The notes beneath the pieces are model-generated. The model worked only from the letters and a program-made list of their open reading frames with translations, ran no database searches and had not been told where the DNA came from. A stretch of DNA of 52,247 nucleotides, from assembly GCA_016209495.1 (NCBI GenBank), contig JACQVX010000178.1:1-52247 (forward strand). Reading direction: 5' to 3'. Positions 37,801 through 44,253 of the stretch are shown in pieces (positions within the stretch are counted from its first letter, which is position 1; the number at the start of each line of letters is the position of its first letter). Made by a program: the position numbers and the translations under genes. This DNA comes from Planctomycetota bacterium. Its GTDB lineage: Bacteria > Planctomycetota > JACQVX01.

Positions 37801-40407
37801 GTCTCGGAGCTGGGGGGCGAGCTGGTCTTGAGCTGGGACGTGCTGGAGGAGGCCTTCCCCCCGGGGATGATCTCCGCGATGTTCGAGGCCTACCTCGAGC
37901 TCCTCCGCCGCCTGGCAGGGGACGAGGCCGCCTGGGAGGCGGGGGCAGCGGCAGCCATCCCCGCAGGGCAGCGAAGGGTCCGGGAGGAGGCGAACGCCAC
38001 CGATGCGGCGGTCCCCACGGATCTGCTCCAGGGGCTCGTCCGCCGGCAGGCGCGGGACACCCCCGAGGCCTGCGCGGTGGTGGGCGGTGGGCGCAGGCTC
38101 AGCTACGGCGAGCTGGAGCGCCGGGCCGAGGCCCTGGGCCTGGAGCTTCGGGGACACGGCGTCGCGCCGGGCCGCCTGGTGGCCGTGGTCATGGAGAAGG
38201 GATGGGAGCAGGCGGTGGCGGTCCTCGCGGTGCTTCACGCCGGCGGCGCCTACCTGCCCCTGGACCCCGCCCAGCCGGCGGAGCGCCTGCGGCTCCTGAT
38301 GGCCGACGCGGAGGTGCGGGTGGCGCTCACCCAGCCCCACCTGGACGCGGCGCTCCCCTGGCCGGAGGGGGTGGAGCGCATCGCGGTGACGGGGGCGGAG
38401 CCGATCGACGTGGGTCCCATCGAGCCCGTGCAGGGGACCCGGGACCTGGCGTACGTCATCTACACCTCCGGGTCCACCGGCGTCCCCAAGGGTGTGATGA
38501 TCGAACACGAGGGGGCGGTCAACACCGTCCTCGATGTCAACCGACGCCTCGCCCTCGGGCCCACGGACAAGGTGCTGGCCATCTCCTCCCTGGGCTTCGA
38601 CCTCTCCGTCTGGGACCTCTTCGGAACCCTGGCCGCCGGCGGGACCGTCGTGTTCCCGCCCCCCGCGGCACTCCGGGAGCCCGCGGCCCTGGAGACGATC
38701 ATCCGCGAGGAGGGGGTGACGGTATGGAACTCGGTCCCCGCCCTCCTGGAGATGCTGGTGGAGCACGGCGAGGCCCTGCCGCCGACCCTGCGCCTCGCCA
38801 TGCTCAGCGGCGACTGGATCCCCCTCTCCTTGGCGGACAGGGTCCTGGCCCGCGACCCCCACGTGGAGCTGGTGAGCCTGGGCGGGGCCACGGAGGCCTC
38901 CATCTGGTCCATCGCCCACCCGGTGCGGCGCCTGGAGGCCGGCTGGGGCAGCGTCCCCTACGGTCGCCCCCTGGCGAACCAGCGTCTCCATTGCCTGGAT
39001 GGGCGCCTGGAGGCGCGCCCCGACCAGGTGCCGGGGGACCTCTACATCGCGGGGACCGGCCTGGCGCGCGGCTACTGGAGGGACCCCGCACGGACTGCGG
39101 CCGCCTTCATCCTGCACCCCCGCACCGGCGAGCGTCTCTACCGCACCGGCGACCTGGGGCGCTACCGGGAAGGGGGAGTCATCGAGTTCCTCGGCCGTGC
39201 CGACCAGCAGGTGAAGGTCCGAGGCTACCGGGTGGAGCTGGGGGAGGTGGAGGCGGCCCTGGCGCAGCACCCGGCAGTCAGGGCCGCGGCGGTGACGGCC
39301 GCAGGCGAGCGCCACCGCCGCAGACTTGTCGCCCACGTCGTGCCCTGGTCCGCCCCCGGTCCCGGGCACGAGGAACTGGCGGCATTCCTGGCGCAACGGC
39401 TCCCGGACTACATGTTGCCCACGGCCTTCCTGTCGCGGGAGGCACTCCCCCTGACGCCCAACGGGAAGGTGGACCGCAGGTCCCTCGAGTGCGCCGAGGG
39501 GCCTCCCGGGGACCCCGCGGAGCCGGTGGCCCCGCAGGGACATTGGGAACGCCTCCTGGCAGGGGTATGGGAGGATGTGCTGGAGGTGCATCCCATCGGC
39601 GCCACGGACGACTTCTTCCGCATGGGGGGGGACTCGCTCCAGGCCGTACGCGTCCTCGCCCGCGTGGAGGAGCTCACGGGGCGGCGCCTCCCGGTGGCGG
39701 CCCTCTTCGCCGACCCCACCGTGGTGCGACTGGCCCGGGCCCTGGAGCTACCCCGGTCGGCACCCACGTGCCTGGTCCCCATCCGCGAGGGGGGCACCGG
39801 CGCGCCGCTCGTCCTGGTGCACCCGGTGGGGGGCCACGTCCTCTGCTACAGGGACCTTGCCCTCGGCCTGGCGAGCGGACGACCGGTCCACGGCCTGCGC
39901 GCCCGCGGCCTGGACGGGGAGTGCGAGCCCCTGCGGGACCTGGTCGCCATGGCCGAGGCCTACGTCGGAGAGGCCCGCCGCGTCGTGGGCGAGGGGCCGT
40001 GGTTGCTGGCGGGCTGGTCTATGGGTGGGCTCGTCGCCTTCGAGATGGCCCGCCTGCTGCGTACGGCCGGGGAGGAGGTCGGGCTCCTCTGCCTGGTGGA
40101 CGCCCTGCCGCCGCGGCCGGGCGTCGATGTCGCCTCCTGGGACGGGGACGAGGTCACGCGACGCGTCTACGAGGCGAACGCGGAGGCCCTCCGTACCTGG
40201 CGGCCGCGGCCCTCTCCCGGCCCGGTCACGATCCTGGTGGCCCGGGACAGGCAGGGCGACCCACTCGCGGAGGCCGAGGCCCTGTGGCGGCCGCTGGTGC
40301 TCGGGCCACTGGTCCTGAGGCCCATCCCGGGCGATCACGACTCGGTGGTGCGTCCGCCCTGCGTGGCGGCCCTGGCCGAGGCACTGGACAGGCTCCTGGG
40401 GCCGTGA
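28816..40407 (+). CDS. Hybrid PKS-NRPS megasynthase, FAAL-ACP-KS-AT-AT*-KR-ACP-Cy-A(Cys predicted)-PCP-TE
   Basis: 3863 aa. FAAL: LLQYTSGSTGTPKGVMLDH, WLPTFHDMGLVSG. ACP1 GLDSL. KS DTACSSSL/EAHGTGT/KTNLGHLEAAAG. AT1 GHSVGE + HAFH. AT2 GYSFTE + RAFH. KR LITGGLGRLG + YSS/PYAAANA. ACP2 GLDSLMAMELK. Cy ENLILDGWS + QTPQVLLDHQVSE. A YVIYTSGSTGVPKGVMIEH. PCP MGGDSLQAVR. TE GWSMGG. Confidence 0.93.
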   Translation: MTLPGLETLADLVEHRAGLQPGQTAFRFLEADGAEIAIDYDGLAREARRIAGVLLQAAGPGDRALLLYPPGLDFVRAFFACQYAGVVAVPLHLPHTLPMVARLQEIARDSGATVGLATGEVLQRQGPKLSQVALLKELRWLATDAATEAAPASPAATRPGDLALLQYTSGSTGTPKGVMLDHRNLLGHAAQLHEGYGSREWPGTPVVSWLPTFHDMGLVSGLLAPLYSGRPCVMLSPASVAHRPLRWLEAISRHRATGSGGPNFAYELCVRRVPPEGRRGLDLSCWRVAFCGAEPVRAQTLDRFAEAYAPFGFRREAFLPCYGLAEATLAVTGRGAPPRPDVPLESPLSCGRPLEGVEVRIVDPASGRPRPPGGEGEIWVAGPGVARGYWGRAEETERTFRARIEGEEGGPWLRTGDLGFLREGELHVTGRARDLIIIRGVNYHPQDLEATVEGCHPALEWGGAAAFSIDADGEEGLAIVAEARRSARRAVKGAVDDVRAAVTEAHGIVPRAVALLQPGRLPRTSSGKVRRAACREAFLAGTLEAIEEWHAPAVPCPPPPEAGVRSPEAGADAIRAWLLARAARELGLSAADLDPHATFAALGLDSLTLASLAGELEAWLGRPLPVTLLWDHPTPDALARHLAAAQVSSPAETPARPCAAEEPIAVVGMACRFPGADHPEAFWRLLREGVDAVSEVPADRWDIEAWYDPRPATPGKMSTRWGGFVGGIDRFDAAFFGIAPREAAAMDPQQRLLLEVGWEALEDAGLALERAGQGRAGVYIGISSSDYSRHLLGDAGRVDAYAGTGNAHSIAANRLSYLLDLRGPSLAVDTACSSSLVAIHLACQGLRQGECRMALAGGVNVILSPELTVAFSQARMMAADGRCKAFDERADGYVRGEGCGVVVLKRLADARADGDTVLAVIRGSAVNQDGRSNGLTAPSGLAQQSVIREAQGRAGVTPWEIGYVEAHGTGTPLGDPIEVAALSGVFAGAPCALGSVKTNLGHLEAAAGIAGLIKVVLALLHEELPPTLHLRRVNPRIKNRGLPFIFPGVALPWEAGRERRIAGVSSFGFGGTNAHLVVEEAPASGAAGPEAGPAAGPERPRQLLALSARSPTALAALARAMARELEAGAPLADLCHSANTGRSAMPHRLALTAGSAAELAERLEAFVASGDPRPACGVPPRVAFLCTGQGAQRPGMGAELYRTQPVFHSVLDRCEAALAERRGRSLLDVMFGRTPDAALLLDRTAWTQPALYALEVALAELWASWGIRPAMVLGHSVGELAAACVAGALDLEEGLLLAAERGRLMDALPEGGAMAAVFAPRAAAREAIERAGAAGAVEVAAVNAPRHTLISGEAPALDRVLQDLDAGGIGHRRLRVSHAFHTRLLEPMLGELEALAGRLQAREPRLPWASNLDGAFLRGAPGGAYWRRQARDPVEFAAGVRTIQAAGVDLWLELGPGATLLGLARAAGASGGMLASLARDRDDWDVLLEGLGRLYEAGAAVDGRGLDRGFHRRRIRLPTYPFERVRHWIEAAPRRDAGPPDRPVHVLALSAAGEDALRDRARSLEGYLQAPSLPALGDLCATVNGADRGEAHRMAVVAAGHEELREGLARWLGAPPDPPAEGRPRLAFLFTPIGSQYPGMARQLHRTQPAFRSALEECLAHLAPASFPVADYLLAAEPPRPLQVDEPWRTFPALFAFDYALARVWESWGVRPDAVLGYSFTENVAACIAGVLPLEEATRMLLEEVRLFEELPRGAMAAVACSEARLAPWLGPLGGRVRVAVPMAPEVVVISGEVEAVEAVLRRCEAEGIWTRRWEVSRAFHGPLVDPMLEAWTAFLRGLRFTPPRMRWVTNLTGAWFDPDETPPAAYWARQPRDPTRLEPCLRFLRGEGYRFFLEIGPRPNLCRLFERAMPPEAGTRFIPSLGGEPSGSTWRDLLSATVRLYTGGVPLSWRGFEEGYRRSRVPLPVDLAAAAGEAVEDDRRVSRGQVRGLFYELTLRPKHRAHRGGVLDGSSGPLLVFGDGGPVGHFLVSALEARGLACAQVHPGEDWEQLDGGGYRCDPTRPVHLDVLLASLPRPPLAVVDLRGLDPGPPALACERLLVLVQALLRRGGPTPPRLHIATLGAVGTGREGASLELGSAPLWGLALGIALERPECWGGVVDLEAGPGVQQARWLIQELARPDGETLVAYRRGRRHVVRLVPAPDPDPEGRAPYFQCRPDGTYLITGGLGRLGLKLARWLAGRGARRLVLVGRRGLPPRVEWGREEADRTTAARIAVVRGLEARGATVRVLEADVADAEAMGRLLGRVREELPELRGVFHLAGELRARPLESVDAGDLDAVLRPKVQGAWVLHELTRELPLDVFVLYSSGAAVWGSRDLAPYAAANAYLGALAWHRRALGLPAVALDWGPWAQGAMGAGRMEELERSGVGALADGHALAALGLALSTGGARYAVAELRPARLRALYEATALAPLVEDLAPPEAEGAGSASPAGPGSAAGTLAGRIREAPEEERRDLVGDALRTRVARALGVDPDRLDPVRPLDTLGLDSLMAMELKKAIEVDLGVEVPLVRLLRGTGLASLTDVLLAELASGEDAGPALPEARPDPASRYEPFPLSDMQQAYWLGRGGHFELGNVAARGYMEFEAAGLELPRLEASLRRLIDRHDMLRAVVLSESAQRVLPEVPPCVIEAEDLRDMPASERERRLLAARGRMVGAGSPDPSRWPLFEVRAHLLPGGRLRLHVSVENLILDGWSFLLLVEEWRRLYEAPDDPLPPLELGFRDYVLHLAALEDHPLYRRDRDWWWARLESLPPAPELPLAAPVNELRAPRSVNRTARLDEAAWTTLKARAARGGLTASGAVCSAFAEVLSTWSATPRFTINCLHFNRLPVHPQVQAIAGNFSSTGLLAVDSQADASFRERARQVQEQLWADMHHGHVSGVRVLRELNRLRGGSTRASMPIVYSSTLALDAGRAGSSPLAWLGEVVHRGVQTPQVLLDHQVSELGGELVLSWDVLEEAFPPGMISAMFEAYLELLRRLAGDEAAWEAGAAAAIPAGQRRVREEANATDAAVPTDLLQGLVRRQARDTPEACAVVGGGRRLSYGELERRAEALGLELRGHGVAPGRLVAVVMEKGWEQAVAVLAVLHAGGAYLPLDPAQPAERLRLLMADAEVRVALTQPHLDAALPWPEGVERIAVTGAEPIDVGPIEPVQGTRDLAYVIYTSGSTGVPKGVMIEHEGAVNTVLDVNRRLALGPTDKVLAISSLGFDLSVWDLFGTLAAGGTVVFPPPAALREPAALETIIREEGVTVWNSVPALLEMLVEHGEALPPTLRLAMLSGDWIPLSLADRVLARDPHVELVSLGGATEASIWSIAHPVRRLEAGWGSVPYGRPLANQRLHCLDGRLEARPDQVPGDLYIAGTGLARGYWRDPARTAAAFILHPRTGERLYRTGDLGRYREGGVIEFLGRADQQVKVRGYRVELGEVEAALAQHPAVRAAAVTAAGERHRRRLVAHVVPWSAPGPGHEELAAFLAQRLPDYMLPTAFLSREALPLTPNGKVDRRSLECAEGPPGDPAEPVAPQGHWERLLAGVWEDVLEVHPIGATDDFFRMGGDSLQAVRVLARVEELTGRRLPVAALFADPTVVRLARALELPRSAPTCLVPIREGGTGAPLVLVHPVGGHVLCYRDLALGLASGRPVHGLRARGLDGECEPLRDLVAMAEAYVGEARRVVGEGPWLLAGWSMGGLVAFEMARLLRTAGEEVGLLCLVDALPPRPGVDVASWDGDEVTRRVYEANAEALRTWRPRPSPGPVTILVARDRQGDPLAEAEALWRPLVLGPLVLRPIPGDHDSVVRPPCVAALAEALDRLLGP

Positions 40408-41537
40408 AGGTGGCCCTGGCCATCGTCGGCGCGGGACCGTACGGCCTGGGTCTCGCCGCCCACGCCCGCGGGGCGGGCATCTCCTGCCAGCTCTTCGGCC
40501 GGCCCATGTCCTTCTGGCGGGAGGGCATGCCCGAGGGGATGCCCCTGCGCTCGCCACCGGCCCTGACGCTGCTCTCCACGCCGGGGGCGGGTTACACACT
40601 GGAGGCGCACCTGGAGGCTCGGGGGGGCCCGGGCGCGGCGCGGGGACCCGTCCCCAGGGAGCTCTTCCTGGAGTACGCCGAGGAGTTCCGCCGTCGCGAG
40701 GGTCTGGAGTGCACCGCGGGTCGAGTGGACGTCCTCGCCCGGGAAGGCGACCGCTTTGTGTTACAGGCCGGCGGCGAGCGCCACGAGGCCACCGACGTGG
40801 TCCTGGCCACCGGCCCCGCCCTCCACCCATGGGTACCGCCCCAGGTGAGCGAATCGCTTGCGCGGTCCTCGTGGCGGCATAGCTCGGAGCCTCCGGGCCC
40901 GGAGGGGCTCGCCGGCGCCCGGATCCTCGTCCTGGGCGGGGGTCAGAGCGCCATGGAGGCCGCGGCCCTCTCGGCCCGCGCCGGGGCCAGGGTCACGGTG
41001 GTGGCACGCGCGCGTCGCCTGCGGGTCGTGGACAGCCGGGGAATCCCGGGGCGCGGGGCCATCGCCCTGGTGCATCGCTCTACGGCGGTCCTTCGCCGAC
41101 TCCCCGCGGGCCTGCGGCGGCCGCTGGCGCGGCTCCTCGCCCCCACCACCGTGGAGACCTGGTCGCACGGCGTCCTCCGGGGCCTGGGCGTGGGGTTCTG
41201 CCTGGGCGCGCGCGACGGCACCTTCGACGAGGGGCCCGGGGGGATCCACCTGCGCCTGGCGGACGGGCGCGGGCTAGCGGCGGACCGCGTCGTCTGCGGC
41301 ACCGGCTACCGGGTGGAACTCTCCCGGCACCCGCTCCTCGCGGGCAGCTCGCTCCTGGCGGCCCTGCGCACCCACGACGGGCTCCCGGTGCTGGATGACC
41401 GGGGCCGCTCCTCCGTCGAGGGGCTCTGGTTCGCGGGGCTGCTGGCCTGGGACCGCTTCGGGCCCGCCTCGAACTTCGTCTTCGGGGCGCCGGCCCAGTG
41501 TCGGGCCATCATCGACCGGGGCGTGGCGAGGCGGTAG
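40404..41537 (+). CDS. FAD/NAD(P)-binding oxidoreductase (flavin monooxygenase/N-oxygenase-like)
   Basis: MKVALAIVGAGPYGLGLAAHARGAGISCQLFGRPMSFW; second Rossmann ILVLGGGQSAMEAAALSARAGA; GTGA overlap with the PKS gene. Confidence 0.78.
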   Translation: MKVALAIVGAGPYGLGLAAHARGAGISCQLFGRPMSFWREGMPEGMPLRSPPALTLLSTPGAGYTLEAHLEARGGPGAARGPVPRELFLEYAEEFRRREGLECTAGRVDVLAREGDRFVLQAGGERHEATDVVLATGPALHPWVPPQVSESLARSSWRHSSEPPGPEGLAGARILVLGGGQSAMEAAALSARAGARVTVVARARRLRVVDSRGIPGRGAIALVHRSTAVLRRLPAGLRRPLARLLAPTTVETWSHGVLRGLGVGFCLGARDGTFDEGPGGIHLRLADGRGLAADRVVCGTGYRVELSRHPLLAGSSLLAALRTHDGLPVLDDRGRSSVEGLWFAGLLAWDRFGPASNFVFGAPAQCRAIIDRGVARR

Positions 41538-41546
41538 GCGGCCCCC

Positions 41547-43913
41547 TTGTACCGCCGACTCGCGGACCTGGTGCTGGGGCACCGCCTCCTGGCGACCGTG
41601 GCCCTGGCGACCGCGGTGGCCGTCGCCGCCGGGGGTCTGCATCGCCTGGCGGTGGACTTCAGCGTCAGCGCCTTCTTCGGGGATGATGACCCGGAGCGTC
41701 TCTTCCTCGATGGATTCCGGTCCCGCTGGGGGCCCGACGACGACGTCCTCGTGGTGGTGGTGGAGGCGGAGGACGGCGCGGGGCTCCTCGCGCCTGGGCG
41801 GCTGCGCCGCATCCAGGCGACGGTGGAGAGGCTGCGGCGGGTCCCGGAGGTCCTGGAGGTGGAGGCCATCACCACCGTCGCGCGCATGCGCAGTCCGGAG
41901 CCGGATACCCTGGACCTCCGGCCGCTCATCGAGTCCATGCCCGAGGGCGCGGCCTTCCATGCGTGGCGGCAGGAGGTCCTGGCGCACCCCATCGCCGTCC
42001 CGACGCTGCTCTCCCCGGACGGACGCACCGCCGCCATCGCCGTCGAGGTGGGCACGCGCACGGACGACCTGCAGGCGGTGCGGGGGCTGGTGGGGCGCAT
42101 CCACGCGGCCCTGGAGGACCTCCAGGGGATCGACGGCCTGCGCTACGCCGAGGCCGGCCTGCTGGCGCAGAGGTCGGTCTTCTACACCCAGCTCGTGCGG
42201 GACCAGGGGCGGTTCATCCCCCTGGCGGCGGGGATGGTCTGCCTGTGCCTGGCGCTCATCTTCCGGCGCCCCCACGGCGTCCTCGTGCCCGCCGTGGCGG
42301 CGGCCGTCCCCACGGTCATGGTCTTCGGCCTCATGGGCTGGTGCGGCGAGCCCGTGGGACTCCTCAACCAGGCCCTGTTCACCCTGCTGCCGGTCATCGC
42401 CGTCGCCGACGCGATCCACATGGTGGGCCGTTTCCACGAGGAGCTGCGCCTCCGCTCGCCGGGAGGCGGAGAACCGCCGTGGGAGGTACGCAGGGAGGCC
42501 CTCGCCCGGGCCTTCGCCAAGGTGGGCGTGGCCTGTCTGCTGACCAGCCTCACCACCGCCGTCGGCTTCCTCTCCCTCTGCGCCGGGGAGATGTCCATCC
42601 TCCGACGCTTCGGGGCCTACGCCGCCGCCGGGATCGTCATGGCCTACGGGACCGTGCTGCTCATCGTCCCGCTCTTGCTCTCCTCGACCCGGGGCCCGTC
42701 CCCGCGGCCGGTAGGCGTGGGCGGGGACGGGATCACGGCACGGTGGCTCCTGGCCGTCGCTCGTCCGGCCATGCGCCACCCCTGGCGCGTAATGGCCGTG
42801 ACGGCCGCCCTCGGCGCGGCCGGCGTCCTCCTGGGTGGCCGCGTGGTCGTGGACACCCGGCTCACGGGGATGCTCTCTCCGGGGCTCCCCATCAGCCACG
42901 CCAACCGAGTCGTGGATCGGCAGCTCGGTGGTTTCCTCGCACTCTACGCGGAGCTGCGAGGCGAGGGGCCGGTCCTGGAGGACCCCGCGCTGCTCGCCGC
43001 CCTCCGGGAGGTCGAGGAGTGGGCGCGAGGGCGGACCGGCGTGCGGGCCGTGACCTCGCCCGCGACCTACCTCGCCATGGTCGCGGAGCTCCTGACCGGG
43101 GAGCGGGCCGTCCCGGTGACCCCGGAGGCGGTCGCCCAGTACTACCTGATCCTGGAGGGAGACCGGGGGCTGGCGGAGACCGTGAGCACCGGGCGCGATG
43201 GCGGGCGGCTCCTTGTGCGGACGCAGGACCTGGGGGCGCGGGCCTTCGCGGAGCTGGCGGAGGCGCTCGATGGGAGGCTTCGCGGGGCCCTGGAGGGCCT
43301 ACCGGTGGAGGTCCGGGTGACGGGCACGAACCGCCTCGCCTACCGCGGCTTCAGCCACCTCACCCTGGACCTGCGGGACGGGCTGATCCTGGCCATCGGT
43401 GCCATGACGGCCGTCTTCGGCCTGCTCTTCCGGCGGCCGCGCATCGCGCTCGTCTGCCTGGTGCCCAACGTCCTGCCCCTGGTGGCGGGCCTGGGCCTCA
43501 TGGGGGCCCTCGGATGGCCCCTGGAGCTGACCCCTGCGGCCATCTTCACGGTGGTCCTGGGCCTCGCGGTGGACGACACCCTGCACTTGATGGCGCGGAC
43601 CCGGGAGGAGCTGCGGGGGGGAAGTGGTGCCGAAGAGGCGGTCCTGCGGGCGATCCGCCACACCGGCGACGCGGTGGTCATCACCTCGGTGATCCTCTGC
43701 GGCGGCCTGGGCGTCAACCTCCTCAGCTCCTTCCGGGCCCTGGTGGTGCTAGGCGCCCTGGGGACATGGATGATCTTCATCGCCCTGGTCTGCGACCTGG
43801 TCTTGCTCCCCGCCCTCCTTGCGGCCTTTGGCGGGGACGGAAGCTGGGGCCGCCTACGCGGTGGGGGTCCCCCGGCGCCATCGGTAGATCCGGCGTGGTT
43901 CCTCCGCGGGTAA
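41547..43913 (+). CDS. RND-superfamily MMPL-type transporter
   Basis: 788 aa, two repeated membrane halves; LTTAVGFLSLC, VVLGLAVDDTLHLMARTREELR. Confidence 0.85.
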   Translation: MYRRLADLVLGHRLLATVALATAVAVAAGGLHRLAVDFSVSAFFGDDDPERLFLDGFRSRWGPDDDVLVVVVEAEDGAGLLAPGRLRRIQATVERLRRVPEVLEVEAITTVARMRSPEPDTLDLRPLIESMPEGAAFHAWRQEVLAHPIAVPTLLSPDGRTAAIAVEVGTRTDDLQAVRGLVGRIHAALEDLQGIDGLRYAEAGLLAQRSVFYTQLVRDQGRFIPLAAGMVCLCLALIFRRPHGVLVPAVAAAVPTVMVFGLMGWCGEPVGLLNQALFTLLPVIAVADAIHMVGRFHEELRLRSPGGGEPPWEVRREALARAFAKVGVACLLTSLTTAVGFLSLCAGEMSILRRFGAYAAAGIVMAYGTVLLIVPLLLSSTRGPSPRPVGVGGDGITARWLLAVARPAMRHPWRVMAVTAALGAAGVLLGGRVVVDTRLTGMLSPGLPISHANRVVDRQLGGFLALYAELRGEGPVLEDPALLAALREVEEWARGRTGVRAVTSPATYLAMVAELLTGERAVPVTPEAVAQYYLILEGDRGLAETVSTGRDGGRLLVRTQDLGARAFAELAEALDGRLRGALEGLPVEVRVTGTNRLAYRGFSHLTLDLRDGLILAIGAMTAVFGLLFRRPRIALVCLVPNVLPLVAGLGLMGALGWPLELTPAAIFTVVLGLAVDDTLHLMARTREELRGGSGAEEAVLRAIRHTGDAVVITSVILCGGLGVNLLSSFRALVVLGALGTWMIFIALVCDLVLLPALLAAFGGDGSWGRLRGGGPPAPSVDPAWFLRG

Positions 43914-43967
43914 CGCCTCCGTGCCCGTCTCGAGTGGGGCCAGCAGGACACAGAGGACGACGCGAAG

Positions 43968-44035
43968 CTGACCGGGCGTATCCTTGCGACGGGTATTGAG
44001 GTCCACCGCCACTTGGGTCCCGGTCTACTCGAACC
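43968..44035 (+). pseudogene. Remnant of a GxxExxY-family protein N-terminus
   Basis: LTGRILATGIEVHRHLGPGLLE resembles the LTxxIIGAAIEVHxxLGPGLLE start of GxxExxY proteins, then homology ends. Confidence 0.55.
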
Positions 44036-44079
44036 GATCCCTGAAGAGGCCCCATGGCACTACCCTGCGGGCACAGCGG

Positions 44080-44253
44080 GGGGATCTGCTGAAGGAGTGG
44101 GCCTACCTCGACACCTTCGACATGCTGGCGCCGCGCCACGACTTCCCCCAGACCCGTGCCACCCTCGGGCGCTGGCTCCAGGAGGCAGGCCTGGAGGCCG
44201 TCGACGTGCACTACGGCCACAACGGCCTCGAGGCCCGGGCACGGCGGTCCTAA
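44080..44253 (+). pseudogene. C-terminal remnant of a class I SAM methyltransferase
   Basis: GDLLKEWAYLDTFDMLAPRHDFPQTRATLGRWLQEAGLEAVDVHYGHNGLEARARRS; typical methyltransferase tail with no SAM-binding core upstream. Confidence 0.55.

Noticed and set aside
37212-40403. Long upstream extension of the FAD oxidoreductase ORF
   Set aside because: Out-of-frame reading through the megasynthase; the real protein starts at GTG 40404 (MKVALAIVGAGPYG)
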